The notes: generated by a model not told the origin, from the letters alone. A DNA stretch of 64,000 nt from Armigeres subalbatus (GCF_024139115.2 NW_026943382.1:124001-188000), one strand, 5' to 3'. Counted from the first letter of the stretch, positions 34,098-45,667 are shown. Numbers and translations are program-made.

Positions 34098-36174
34098 ATC
34101 GAGCTTCCGAAAGGCTAAGTCGACCGTAGACGCTATCTTGTCGGTTACCAAATCCGCGGAGATAGCTATCCAGCGTAAGAGGAGGGGAGTTCGCTATTGT
34201 GTAGTAGTGACTCTCGACGTGAGGAATGCTTTCAATAGTGCCAGTTGGACAGCTATTGCAGATGCGCTCCTGCGTCTTGGAATTCCCGAGTACCTGTACA
34301 AGATTCTCGGAAGCTACTTCCAGAATCGAGTACTGGTATACGACACGGAGGCGGGTCGGAAGTGCGTTGACATAACCTCAGGGGTTCCGCAAGGTTCAAT
34401 ACTGGGTCCGGTGATATGGAACGTCATGTACGACGGTGTCTTGAGGTTGATGTTCCAGGTGGGCGTGGTAATTCTCGGCTTCGCTGATGATATTACGCTG
34501 GAGGTCTACGGCGAATCGATCGAAGAGGTGGAGTTGACTGCAGCCCACTCGATCGCAATTGTGGAGGAGTGGATGAGTTCCAGGAAGTTAGAACTGGCTC
34601 ACCACAAGACTGAGGTGGTTGTTGTTAACAACCGAATGTCGGAGCAACAAGCGGTGATAAGGGCAGGCAATTGCACGGTCACCTCTGAACGCTCCATCAA
34701 ACTCTTGGGGGTAATGATCGACGATAAGCTCACCTTTGGTAGTTACGTCAATTACGCCTGCAAGCGTGCCTCCACAGCTATAGTGGCATTGTCCCGGATG
34801 ATGTCCAATAGCTCTGCGGTTTATGCCAGCAAGCGCAAGCTTCTGGTTAGTGTCGCTCTGTCCATACTGAAGTATGGGGGCACGGCCCTGCGTATTAACT
34901 GCTACAGAACGAAGTTAAAAAGTACGTATAGGCTCATGTGCCTAAGAGTTGCGAGCGCGTACCGTACCGTGTCGCACGATGCACTTTGCGTCATCACCGG
35001 TATGATGCCTATTGACATCGTTATCGGTGAAGATATAGAGTGCTTCGAAATGCGCGGCACGAGAGGCATCCATAGGACTGTCAGGTTGGCCTCAATGGTC
35101 AAATGGCAGCGTGCGTGGGATAGTTCCACTAAGGGTAGATGGACACATAGGTTGATACCGGAGATAGGTACGTGGATCAAGAGGCGCCATGGGGAAATCA
35201 CTTTCCACCTGACCCAGGTCCTTACAGGCCATGGTTGCTTTAGACAGTACCTACACCTGTTCGGACACTCGGCCTCGCCCGAGTGTCCGGTGTGCGCAGG
35301 TTTAGAGGAAACGGCGGAACACGTGTTGTTCGTGTGCCCGCGTTTTCGCACAATGCGTGACCACATGCTTGCCACATGTGGTCTGGACACTACCCCGGAC
35401 AACCTAGTCCGGAGGATGTGTAAAGTTGAAGTTGGCTGGAACGCCGTTTTATCGGCTATCGTCCAAACCGTCTCGGAGCTACACAGAAGGTGGCGCGTGG
35501 ACTCGAGGAATGGCTAGTTCAGGCGCAAATAAGAGGTGGTCCAAGGGTTCGGAGTCGGCTTTATGGGTCATACCGGTGCTCTGTGGTCGAACTCGATCCT
35601 TTTATCGAACAAGTGGCCGCGTGAAGAACAACATGGTATCGTCGCTTTCGCGGCGGGCGGGTTCCGAGCCCGAGGACGGAAAGGGGTCCTCGTCAAGGCT
35701 GGGGCAGGCGTAGGCACCGCGTCGGCAAGTCCCTCTGTGTGCTGGTGAATAGGCCCTATCGCAGAGAGGTCCATTTGTCGGCATCATCATTCTTGATACC
35801 AGTCGTGCAGAGGGAAGCAGGCGCGAAGTCGACCCTTTCCACCTTCCGAGGACATAGGGCCACCTGGAACATAAGGCCACCTGGAAATCCGGCAACGCGC
35901 TGGCACGATACCATGGTGTTCTTCTAAAAAAGCGAGTCACGATGTTCGGTGCTGCAAGGACACGCAGCTAACCTCGAGGGTGCGTTATGCACTTTCTGGT
36001 TGTACCGAAGGGACGATGGGCTTGGCGGCAATGAAAACGGTTAAGCGGGTCGGGGATGCAGTCCTGCCTCCCTCGTTTGTTGTTGGAGGTGGCCCCTAGC
36101 CCTGCACTTCCTGGACAACCCAGGATGTCTGTTAAGCAGATTCCCCCTCCATTGCTTAGGAAGAAAAAAAAATA

Positions 36175-36231
36175 TGTCCAAACCAGTTATCTAAGGTTCT
36201 CCATATAATTCTGGAGATCAAACAAATTAAC
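36175..36231. other. 3' target duplication of the R1-like element and short flank
   Basis: tgtccaaaccag at 36175-36186 matches the complement of ctggcttggaca at 18531-18542 in 11 of 12 positions. The rest is short flank up to the stop codon of the neighbouring minus-strand frame. Confidence 0.8.
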
Positions 36232-36774
36232 CTACAAGTCAACTGAAATCGGTACAAAATCAATATCAAGCAAGGAACTTCCGGAGGTATTCCCGGAGGA
36301 ACTTCCGGAGTAATTGCCGGAGGAACCTCTGGAGGAACTTCCGGAGAAATTCCCGGAGGAACCTCCGGAGGAACTTCCGGAGAAATTCCCTGAGGAACTT
36401 CCGGAGGCATTCCCAGAGGAACTTCCGGAGGAATTCCCGGGGGAACTTCTGGAGGAATTCCCGGGGAACTTTCGGAGGAATTCCCGGGGAACTTCCGGAG
36501 GAATTCCCGGGGAACTTCCGGAGGAATTCCCGGAGGAATTTCCAGAGGAATTCCCGGAGGAATTTCCGAAGGAAACCGACGACGACGATAAATTTTCAAT
36601 CGGCGCACAGGTCTGCTTTGAGAGGTTTCCCTCGTCTACAATGGCAGTGATTTTTGGCATCTCGCGTGCAAACGGGTTGGTAGCCGTGTCCACCATAATG
36701 GGTTCGAGTGTAAAAGAATAAACACTGTTTAACGCGAGCGAAAAGCACATGATCGTTAAGCAAACATAACACAT
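36232..36774 (-). CDS. Candidate secreted Ser/Gly/Asn-repeat protein (180 aa)
   Basis: An ATG-initiated, uninterrupted 180-codon frame. Residues 1-20 (MCYVCLTIMCFSLALNSVYS) look like a signal peptide. Residues 21-65 are non-repetitive with two cysteines at most. Residues 66-165 are a Ser/Gly/Asn-rich repeat (NSSG and GSSSG blocks, many N-glycosylation sequons), and it ends in LLDIDFVPISVDL. The repeat is encoded by the 24-bp minisatellite at 36285-36565, which is open in several frames, so openness there proves little. The evidence is the unique N-terminus, signal peptide and unique C-terminus in one frame. The R1-like 3' end lies only ~57 bp beyond the stop. I see no clear core promoter or AATAAA, and I do not recognise the family. 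It may be a single-exon gene, a last exon or chance. Confidence 0.4.
   Translation of the reverse strand: MCYVCLTIMCFSLALNSVYSFTLEPIMVDTATNPFAREMPKITAIVDEGNLSKQTCAPIENLSSSSVSFGNSSGNSSGNSSGNSSGSSPGIPPEVPREFLRKFPGNSSRSSPGNSSGSSSGNASGSSSGNFSGSSSGGSSGNFSGSSSRGSSGNYSGSSSGNTSGSSLLDIDFVPISVDL
36285..36565. repeat. 24-bp minisatellite (GGAGGAACTTCC / GGAGGAATTCCC), about 12 units
   Basis: Degenerate 24-bp units built from ggaggaacttcc and ggaggaattccc. The motif is the same as in the 1.8-kb array at 41885-43715, and here it encodes the repeat of the candidate protein on the minus strand. Confidence 0.9.
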
Positions 36775-37284
36775 TAAGCCCCATATGTTATGATACCATT
36801 ATCAACTGGTTAGAGGATCCATATCAATCTTCCGGATTAAGCAATCCAACGTATATTTAGTTTTAAAATTATATTTTAGTATAAACAAATTGAAACAATT
36901 CCATACCACTTATCTGTTAACGGATAATTTAAGTGATGAAGGGAAGAACACTTCAGTATCCAAAAACAATCATTCATTGCTTCAAATACTATGAGTTGTT
37001 TTTCATAAACGCATATTTTCCTATGCAATTTTGTAAACTACCGCACATTTTTTGATAAAACACATTCCCGTCTACAAACTACATGAGCGAGTACGCGAAC
37101 TTCTTTAATTTTGATAAAATATGCTTGAGATCACTGAAACATTTTTTTTTCCATGGAAAACTAGATGGAGACATCAGGCGAATCTAGATCTTAACCCGCA
37201 TAGTTTGCTGTATTCTGAATTCCAGCGTCTGCTATGATTTATTGACAAACTACCAGGGATGATCCTTATCATACCACTGAAAGC
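36775..37284. other. AT-rich spacer, no gene seen
   Basis: Upstream of the candidate minus-strand gene. TATA-like AT stretches are frequent but none is distinctive. Confidence 0.5.
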
Positions 37285-37527
37285 CTGTCTCATTTTACGA
37301 ATCGAACATAAAAGTTACAGTTCTGCTATTGTTGGATAGCAGAACCAATAAAACATCAATCCTGTCAGAAGTAACATTACTCGGCGACAAATATTAGTGC
37401 TGTCCAATGAGAGCTTGAAGTAGCTCGATGTTTTTCCCTGTCCTGCCCATGCCCATTTGTTGACATCACCATTGAACTGTCGCTTTTAAGTTTAATTTGA
37501 GTTTAATTCGGGAAATGAGACAGGCCA
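37285..37527. mobile_element. Probable short MITE (ends CCTGTCTCATTT)
   Basis: gcctgtctcatttt near 37288 and aaatgagacaggc near 37510-37523 are inverted. The target duplication was not resolved. Confidence 0.5.
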
Positions 37528-37616
37528 TAATGATCGAATCCAAGTTACTAAATGAGTTAGAAAAGAGTGAGTGAGTGAGAAAAGTTACAATCATCGACCT
37601 ATTTATTTGTCTAGTA

Positions 37617-38117
37617 CGGCAACGGTACCAATAGTGGAGGTATTAGTAGATCCACAAAAGAAAATATTTTTTTTTAATTGATAATTATGGGAAATTTACT
37701 GCTTTAATATCTTAGTCAATAGATAAACTAATAAATTTGCTAACAAAAATGAGAAAGATTTCATTTAACATCAACAATTACCAAATATTGCTTGCACCAC
37801 TATGGGTACACTGTTCCTTTAGTAGTGTTGAAAATTAATTTTGGTTCCTATAGTGGTGCTATCCATTGGTTTCTTATGAGCCTCGCCACAATTGCTACAG
37901 TTGCACCACTATAGGTGCAAGGTAGTCAATTTTATTAAGGTAAATCTTTGTTTCAATAGTTTTTCAAGCGAAATCTTAAGCAAAGTTGCATTTAACGTGA
38001 TATTTAAAGCACGACGCATCAACTGAAACCATCGTAAAGTGTATAATTATGATAAATCTCATTTAAACCCTACTACCTCGACTATTGGTGCTACCTCCAC
38101 TAAGGGTACGGTTACCC
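37617..38117. mobile_element. 501-bp MITE with TA target site
   Basis: The left end cggcaacggtaccaatagtgg and the complement of the right end (gggtaaccgtacccttagtgg) are similar inverted repeats with several mismatches. TA lies on both sides (37615-37616 and 38118-38119). The motif caccactatgggtac and relatives recurs inside. Confidence 0.6.
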
Positions 38118-39919
38118 TACTGAGATGAATATGGGATCATTCAATGGAAATGAACCAATTCCACTTGAATGTCATCACAACCCCGACCCAAGTCTAAAAC
38201 TATCTCAAAGCTTGCTAGATTGCGCGTCAATTCATGTGCCAATCATAAACACCGGGTGGTTGTTAAGCACAATGAATATTTCATGCTGAACGCTAGCGGC
38301 TTTCCTCCAAACATTTCAATCCAACCACCCTCAATTCTACCCCTCGCATATATTTCTTCCATCCTGGCCATGGGAGCACAACGTACCAACAGTCCATAAC
38401 CTGACTATGGTAAATGCGTGGCACTAACGCTTATTTCGGGGGTGACAATTTACAATACAAATTGAATCAGACAATCCTCTGAGGCAGACCACGGCCGGCA
38501 GTTAGGCATGGAAGCCCGCGATAATTTCGCCAATTCTCGGGATGCAACACTTTCGACCCACAATGTTGTTGGGTGGGTTCGGAAATGGTAGCCGGCCAAC
38601 CAAACGGGGTACGTTTAGCTTGAATAAATTGAAACTTATGAATTATTCAGACTGTTTGTGTATTTGCTATATTGTTTATAGTTTACGGATCAAGCGGCTA
38701 TAATCGTCGACTGTTGAGCCCACGCAAAAAAAAACTTAAGGTGAAGTGGTTAACTATTCACTCAACCTTCAAAGGCATTATTCTCACCATGGCAGGGATA
38801 CAACGGACAACAGTCAAGTAATGTACAAAACACAGAAACTAATTGTTTATTAGACCTTCAACAAAAACATTAAATTCATAAAGCGATAAACGCACATTGG
38901 AATGTCTTCTTTCGAAGCAATATTGCGTTGCGTCAACAATTTATCCTTTGTCACGCCACAGGAACAGCTAGCTAAGCAAAGCAATAACATCTCCATTATC
39001 GTGTACTATAGAGCATTGTACTACTGCTGCATCAGCGTGGGAACGAAGTGGGAGATAAAGTTGAATAACATTGAAATAAACAAGCCTATAAGTTCCGCAG
39101 AAAGTTTTCCCCGGCAAGTTGGGTTTGGAAAATGTTGAGGACGGATGAGGAACTGAGGACACAACTCATGGCAACGGATATGTATTCTGAGCTTGTTTGT
39201 GTTGTTGACAAGCGTTGTCGTTGTCCTCGTCCTTGCCGTCGTCGTAGATATGTAGAGACGTTCCTTACACGCTTCAGACTCCCACGAGTGAGCGGAGCAG
39301 CACTGCAGCAATCCTTCTTCTTTGTTTCTTGATGGGGTTATGACCCAACCAGATTGGGAGGTGGATGGCGGCAGCTTCGTTTTTCGCTCATCGCTGTTGT
39401 CGTCACATCCAGATGCGGGTGTTGAACGGTTAACCCACAGGGAGGTATAAATTTTATAGTTCATGTTTCTTCGTTTCTTCCCTTATCGCGTCTGAGGCGC
39501 TTCGGCGAAAGACATTGTGCTGTAGTACTGCTTTAAATGGAAGCTGAGTGCCAAGATCGCAGGTTAACGCTTTGTCTTTCGAGTGCGATAGGTGTGTGGA
39601 GGTTAATTTGAAAGTGAATGTACGATATACAAAATAGCACATCCACCTGGAGTTCCGGGCCGTGTTAAGGTTGAAGTCGATTGCAATGTAAAGGGTTGTA
39701 ATAGCTTCTCAATGCGTACTGCATTTCCAGTTTGCTACACAGGACATACCACTCGGAAAAGCATCTTTGGTATTCACTCTATCTTATCTCTAAAAGCATG
39801 GATGATCCAATAGTTTGTTTGTATGTGACTTAGAACAAGACAAGTTGTAGCCAACGGTGTCAGGCCATTAGGTAGAAGGTCATTTGCCCGAATGGTTATT
39901 AGGCCGCATTAGAAGTGGG
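38118..39919. other. Mostly unique sequence, no supported gene
   Basis: No transposon ends were recognised. Both strands are open for stretches near 38900-39470 (147 codons on the minus strand, Thr/Arg-rich middle), but there is no domain, signal peptide or splice evidence. The 37528-37616 interval before the MITE is also plain spacer. Confidence 0.45.
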
Positions 39920-40445
39920 AAATCAGTTCCACTTTTTTCCTTCTTCATTTTTCTTTCGCTGTTTTTAATTTTTCTTTATTTCCTCTTCAATCTTCCCTTT
40001 TTCTTTTTCCTTCTCCCTTTATCCTTCTTGCTTCTTCTCTCTTGCATATTCCTTTTTCTTTCCTGCTTCTTCCTTCTTTTCTTTTCATTTCTTGCTTCTT
40101 CATTCTTCATCCTTCTTCGTTAATCCTACTTTATTTTTCATTCTTCTTTCACCCTTCTGCCTTCTTCCTTTACCCAATTCTTTTTTCCTTCTTCCTTTTA
40201 CTTCCTTTTTTCTTTTTTACTTCTTCCTTCTTTCTTCCTTCCATCTACTATCTTACTTATTTCTACCTTCTGCCTTCCTTGTTTCTTCCTTTTTTCTGTC
40301 TATCTTTCTTCCCTTTTTCTTCCTCCTTTCTTCCTTCTTTCTTTCTTTTTCTTCTTTCTTCCTCCCTTTTTCTGTTTTCTAACTATCTTCCTTTTTCATT
40401 CTTCCTTCCTTCTTTCTTCCCTCGTCCTTCCTTTTTGCCTTTCTC
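39920..40445. repeat. 520-bp polypyrimidine tract (CTTCCTTTTT-rich)
   Basis: The plus strand is almost purely C and T for about 500 bp (ttcttcctttttcttcc and variants). The overlapping Phe/Leu/Ser frames are artefacts of the tract. Confidence 0.93.
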
Positions 40446-41104
40446 GTACAACTAAGTTGTACCGAAAGGCTATCATTTCACTCCAAATTCAAACTTTTGA
40501 TAGAAGTCCCGGAGACCCATTGTGTTATATACCATTCGACTCAGCTCGATGAGTTGAACAAATGTCTGTCTGTCCGTGTGTGCGTGTGTGTGTGCTCAAA
40601 ATGCCATAAAAAACATTAGCCAAATTTTCACATAGAAACTCTTAACCGATTTTCTTGCAACAAGTTGCATCCGACAGAGACTAAAACGCTGTTGATCACT
40701 ATTGAATTTCATAATAATTGCAAATTGCAAAAAAAAAGATAATATTAAAATAGTGATGAGATATAGTGACATAGAACAAAAATGTGTTATGAAAAATGCC
40801 TTGCATCTATGAATATTTTTAAAGTTTATCCGCGGCTTGCTCCCATTAAGAGTTTCATCGTACTATAAAGATGCTCGTGTTGCACGCATTTAGGCGTAAG
40901 TATGCTCTTCGTTCAGTTTCATAGTACTATGAAATTGTCCGAAAGTCAAAATTCGAACATAGGAAATTCGAGAAACTTTTGGCAGCGCCATCTGTCGTCT
41001 ACTAGTGTAAATTTTCTATCATAACATTAAACGGTGTAACTGTTCTGCCTTTCTTGTACATCATCAAGGAGTAAGCGTAAAGGATACATTTATTACCTTT
41101 TTGC
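40436..41104. mobile_element. GCCTTTCTCG-family element, truncated copy
   Basis: It starts gcctttctcgtacaacta and runs nearly identically with 55131-55826. The right inverted end (cgagaaaggc) is missing because the foldback at 41105 begins there. It includes a short GT run at about 40576-40593. Confidence 0.85.
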
Positions 41105-44100
41105 GCGTACGTCCACAACCCCCATTTTACGACAAAACTCAAAATTCAAAACCACGCAGCTCAGCAATTTCAAGCACGCATTTTCAAGCAATCTTCTGGA
41201 ATCGATCACAAAATTCCTATAGTTTTAGGAACCGAAGTCAATTTTTGTCCACTGGCCATGGTTCCGGATATATTCTGGGGAGTACTGGGGTTACCTCCCT
41301 CCCGGAAAAAATGGTCACTGGCAGATCGGCTTCGAAATCCATCGTGCGACATGTCAAACTTCATGATTTTGCAAAACAAGTACACTGGAGTACATTTCGG
41401 CGATTTTCGATCGAATTGGCCACCCTCCGGGTACTTCCAGGGCCTGGTTCCCTTGCAGAAGTGGCCAATTTTCATTCGCTCTTGGAACCCATCTTGCGAC
41501 ATATCAAACTTCATGATTTTGCAAAACAAGTACACTGGAGTCTATTTCGGTGATTTTCGATCGAATTGGCCACCTTCCGGGTACTTACAGGTAGACCTGT
41601 GCGATGATTGAAATTTAATCGGCGGTGGCGTGATAGATCATTTTCAGCCAGCGGCGTCACGCCGTTGGTGATTGGCGGCGGCGTGGATTGGTGTGAACCA
41701 GTTTCAAGCGCCAAAATTTATTCAGAAGTTCCTCCAGAAATTCTTTTATAAGTTCCTCCACGAGCTATTTTAAAGATTGTCAAGAAATTCCTTTGGACAT
41801 TCCTCCAGATATTCCTCTATAAGTGCCTCTGGGAAATTCTTCCAAATACTCCTCCCGGATATCGTCTGGAAGTTCCTCCAGGGACTCCTCCGGAAGTTCC
41901 GGAGGAATTCCTGGAGGAACTTCCGGAGGAATTCCTGGAGGAACTTCCGGAGGAATTCCTGGAGGAACTTCCGGAGGAATTCCTGGAGGAACTTCCGGAG
42001 GAATTCCTGGAGGAACTTCCGGAGGAATTCCTGGAGGAACTTCCGGAGGAATTCCTGGAGGAACTTCGGAGGAATTCCTGGAGGAACTTCCGGAGGAATT
42101 CCTGGAGGAACTTCCGGAGGAATTCCTGGAGGAACTTCCGGGCGAATTCCTGGAGGAACTTCCGGAGGAATTCCTGGAGGAACTTCCGGAGGAATTCCTG
42201 GAGGAACTTCCGGAGGAATTCCTGGAGGAACTTCCGGAGGAATTACTGGAGGAACTTCCGGAGGAATTCCTGGAGGAACTTCCGGAGGAATTCCTGGAGG
42301 AACTTCCGGAGGAATTCCTGGAGGAACTTCCGGAGGAATTCCTGGAGGAACTTCCGGAGGAATTCCTGGAGGAACTTCCGGAGGAATTCCTGGAGGAACT
42401 TCCGGAGGAATTCCTGGAGGAACTTCCGGAGGAATTCCTAGAGGAACTTCCGGAGGAATTCCTAGAGGAACTTCCGGAGGAATTCCTAGAGGAACTTCCG
42501 GAGGAATTTCTAGAGGAACTTCCGGAGGAATTCCTAGAGGAACTTCCGGAGGAATTCCTAGAAGAACTTCCGGAGGAATTCCTAGAGGAACTTCCGGAGG
42601 AATTCCTAGAGGAACTTCCGGAGGAATTCCTAGAGGAACTTCCGGAGGAATTCCTAGAGGAACTTCCGGAGGAATTCCTAGAGGAACTTCCGGAGGAATT
42701 CCTGGAAGAACTTCCGGAGGAATTCCTGGAGGAACTTCCGGAGAAATTCCTGGAGGAACTTCCGGAGGAATTCCTGGAGGATTTTCCGGAGGAATTCCTG
42801 GAGGATTTTCCGGAGGAATTCCTAGAGGAACTTCCGGAGGAATTCCTAGAGGAACTTCCGGAGGAATTCCTAGAGGAACTTCCGGAGGAATTCCTAGAGG
42901 AACTTCCGGAGGAATTCCTAGAGGAACTTCCGGAGGAATTCCTAGAGGAACTTCCGGAGGAATTCCTAGAGGAACTTCCGGAGGAATTCCTAGAGGAACT
43001 TCCGGAGGAATTCTAGAGGAACTTCGGAGGAATTCCTGGAGGAACTTCCGGAGGAATTCCTGGAGGATTTTCCGGAGGAATTCCTGGAGGAACTTCCGGA
43101 GGAATTCCTGGAGGAACTTCCGGAGGAATTCCTGGAGGAACTTCGGAGGAATTCCTGGAGGAACTTCCGGAGGAATTCCTGGAGGAACTTCCGGAGGAAT
43201 TCCTGGAGGAACTTCCGGAGGAATTCCTGGAGGAACTTCGGAGGAATTCCTGGAGGAACTTCCGGAGGAATTCCTGGAGGAACTTCCGGAGGAATTCCTG
43301 GAGGAACTTCGGAGGAATTCCTGGAGGAACTTCCGGAGGAATTCCTGGAGGAACTTCGGAGGAATTCCTGGAGGAACTTCCGGAGGAATTCCTGGAGGAA
43401 CTTCCGGAGGAATTCCTGGAGGAACTTCGGAGGAATTCCTGGAGGAACTTCCGGAGGAATTCCTGGAGGAACTTCCGGAGGAATTCCTGGAGGAACTTCC
43501 GGAGGAATTCCTGGAGGAACTTCGGAGGAATTCCTGGAGGAACTTCCGGAGGAATTCCTGGAGGAACTTCCGGAGGAATTCCTGGAGGAACTTCGGAGGA
43601 ATTCCTGGAGGAACTTCCGGAGGAATTCCTGGAGGAACTTCCGGAGGAATTCCTGGAGGAACTTCCGGAGGAATTCCTGGAGGAACTTTCGGAGGAACTT
43701 CCGGAGGAGAAGCTTCCTGGAGGAACTTCCAGACGATATCCGGGAGGAGTATTTGGAAGAATTTCCCAGAGGCACTTATAGAGGAATATCTGGAGGAATG
43801 TCCAAAGGAATTTCTTGAAGATCTTTTAAAAAAGCTCGTGGAGGACCTTATGGAAGAATTTCTGGAGGAACTTCTGAATAAATTTTGGCGCTTGAAACTG
43901 GTTCACGCCGATCCACGCCGCCGTCAATCACCAACGGCGTGCCGCCGCTACGCCGCCGCCGCTGGCTTTAAACGATCTATTACGCCACCGCCGATTAAAT
44001 TTCAATCATCGCACAGGTCTACCTGTAAGTACCCGGAAGGTGGCCAATTCGATCGAAAATCACCGAAATGGACACCAGTGTACTTGTTTTGCAAAATCAT

Positions 44101-44516
44101 GAAGTTTGACATGCCGCAAGGTGGATTCCAAGAGTAAACGAAAATTGGCCACTTCCCCAAGGGAACCAGGCCCTGCTTCCTTCAGGTACTTCCCGGAGGG
44201 TGGTCAATTCGATCGAAAATCGCCGAAACGTACTCCAGTGTACTTGTTTTGCAAAATCATGAAGTTATACATGTCGCACGATGGATTTCGAAGCCGATCT
44301 GCCAGTGACCATTTTTCCGGGAGGGAGGTAACCCCAGTACTCCCCGGAATATATCCGGAACCATGGCCATTGAACAAAAATTGACTTCGGTTCCTAAAAC
44401 TATAGGAATTTTGTGATCGATTCCAGAAGATTGCTTGAAAATCCGTTAGAAATTGGCTGAGCTGCGTGGTTTTTAATTTTGAGTTTTGTCGTAAAATGGG
44501 GGTTGGGGACGTACGT
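41105..44516. mobile_element. 3.4-kb foldback element with ~780-bp arms around a minisatellite
   Basis: The left end gtacgtccacaacccccatt and its counterpart near 44490-44516 are inverted. Correspondence continues inward over the whole of both arms (41105-41885 and 43716-44516). Each arm holds two ~165-bp satellite-like units (phrases aagtacactggagt and atcatgaagtttgacatg) and an outer unit with gggagggaggtaacccc. The centre is the 41885-43715 array. No transposase or target duplication is visible. The 786- and 397-codon frames across it are repeat artefacts. Confidence 0.85.
41885..43715. repeat. 24-bp minisatellite, about 76 units
   Basis: Units are ggaggaacttcc plus ggaggaattcct. Variant blocks are clustered: cctaga units around 42436-42700 and 42820-43015, ggattttcc units near 42780-42815 and 43070, and one-base-shorter ttcggagg units scattered in 43020-43620. 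The blocks suggest multi-unit duplication. Each unit contains the perfect palindrome aggaattcct. Confidence 0.95.
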
Positions 44517-44549
44517 GTTAAAATCCAATCAGTCGGTTTGAACTTGGCT

Positions 44550-44742
44550 TGCATAAGAGGTAAAATACAAAACAAAATAATACCAAAAATGTATATGCAA
44601 AATATTTTAGGCATAACATTTTAATACCAAACGATTGATAATTTGTTATGCGTTTGGTATTGTAATAAGTGACTATGTTATGCCTGAAGTATTTTGCATA
44701 ATAATTTTTGGTGTTATTCCCTTGGTATTTTACCTCTTTTGC
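44550..44742. mobile_element. Palindromic MITE (~190 bp)
   Basis: ttgcataagaggtaaaatac and its complement at 44722-44742 form the ends. The arms pair for about 90 bp through ataccaaacg and cgtttggtat. Target duplication not resolved. Confidence 0.8.
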
Positions 44743-44958
44743 ACACCGAGTTAATAACTAAGTAGGATATTAATAACCGAATAATAACACTAATAATAAT
44801 CAATAACACGAGTTATTTTCCTCTGCTCGGGTAACATACATTATATACCTATCATCCGTCCCGAACAACACAAGTCAGACATAAATGGTTGCAGCAACAT
44901 TTCTGTGACTGAATCTGGTCACATATAAGTTGCAGTCTCCTATATGGAACATGTGTAC
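44743..44958. other. Short non-coding spacer
   Basis: AT-rich with taataac repeats; no gene. Confidence 0.5.
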
Positions 44959-45667
44959 TAAGGTGGCTCAAAAAACACTTTTTCAATTTTTTTGATAGGC
45001 CGCCCTCTTATTCTGTTCTATTTGATGCCTTGATGATCTGGACAAAATTTGAGCCAAATCGGTCAACGTTTGGGCGGTGCTAAACTTGTTGGAAGTTTAT
45101 ATGCAAAAATGTATGTAGAAACATCCAAAAACAGTGATTTACAGTTGGACGGCACAATTTACGATCAAGAACAATGATACTTATTCAGTTCTTGTATAAT
45201 TAAATACAGAATGTTATGCTGAAAACCGCGAGAAGATTAGAGTTTATTAGGCAAAGATATTAGCATTTTACTGGAGTGTTGTAGGGGTGAATTTATTTCT
45301 TTTCAAAGGTAAAAGAAACGAAATTTGCTCAAACCCCACTTCAGAGAAATGCTAATAACTTAGCCGGGGAAACTCTAATCTTCTCGCGGTTTCCTGCATA
45401 ACATTCTGTATTAAATTCTTCAAGATCTGAATGAGTATCACAATTCTTCTTCATAAGCTGTGCTGTCCAACTGCAATTCACTGTTTTTGAATGTTTCTGC
45501 ATACATTTTTGCATATAAACTTCCAACGAGTTTAGCACCGCCTAAACGTTGACCGATTTGGCTGAAATTTTGTCCAGAGCACCAGGGCATCAAATAGAAC
45601 CGAATAAGAGGGTGGCCCATCAAAAAAATTGAAAAAAGTTTTTCCCATACTAATTTGAGCCACCCTA
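44959..45667. mobile_element. 709-bp foldback element with an 8-bp target duplication
   Basis: The ends taaggtggctcaaa and tttgagccaccctta-like (gagccacccta) are inverted. The arms of about 330 bp pair, including gcggtgctaaacttgttgga against its complement near 45520-45540. The flanks are atgtgtac at 44951-44958 and 45668-45675. A hAT-style MITE. Confidence 0.9.

Larger units (their letters stand above)
30558..36174 (+). pseudogene. R1-clade-like non-LTR retrotransposon, main part (ORF1 remainder, ORF2, 3'UTR)
   Basis: ORF1 continues from the inverted 5' part and ends in three zinc knuckles (CFKCLEPGHKQWDC, CRRCGLEGHKAQFC, then CLICSS). ORF2 starts near 32343: an APE-type endonuclease in which the usual GDFNA motif reads GYFNA (near 32697) and SDHLAVRYSID is kept. 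The reverse transcriptase follows (LPKAGKPPGDPSAYRPICLL, GVPQGSILGPVIWN, GFADDITLEVYGES at about 34480), then a C-terminal zinc finger (CPVCAGLEETAEHVLFVC) and a stop at 35515. A ~650-bp 3'UTR ends in an A-run near 36161-36172. Frameshifts occur near 31390, 32770 and 33130. Insertions are at 30727-30950, 31446-32113 and 33801-34097. The copy cannot be functional. Confidence 0.92.

Noticed and set aside
39021..39464. A 147-codon minus-strand frame
   Set aside because: No domain, low-complexity Thr/Arg middle, and the opposite strand is also partly open.
39884..40455. Hydrophobic Phe/Leu/Ser frames that look like membrane proteins
   Set aside because: They are direct readings of a polypyrimidine tract.
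41777..44137. A 786-codon open frame and overlapping 397- and 261-codon frames
   Set aside because: They are the 24-bp repeat read in different frames ([24 protein letters not shown]). A unit divisible by three with no stop keeps several frames open on both strands.
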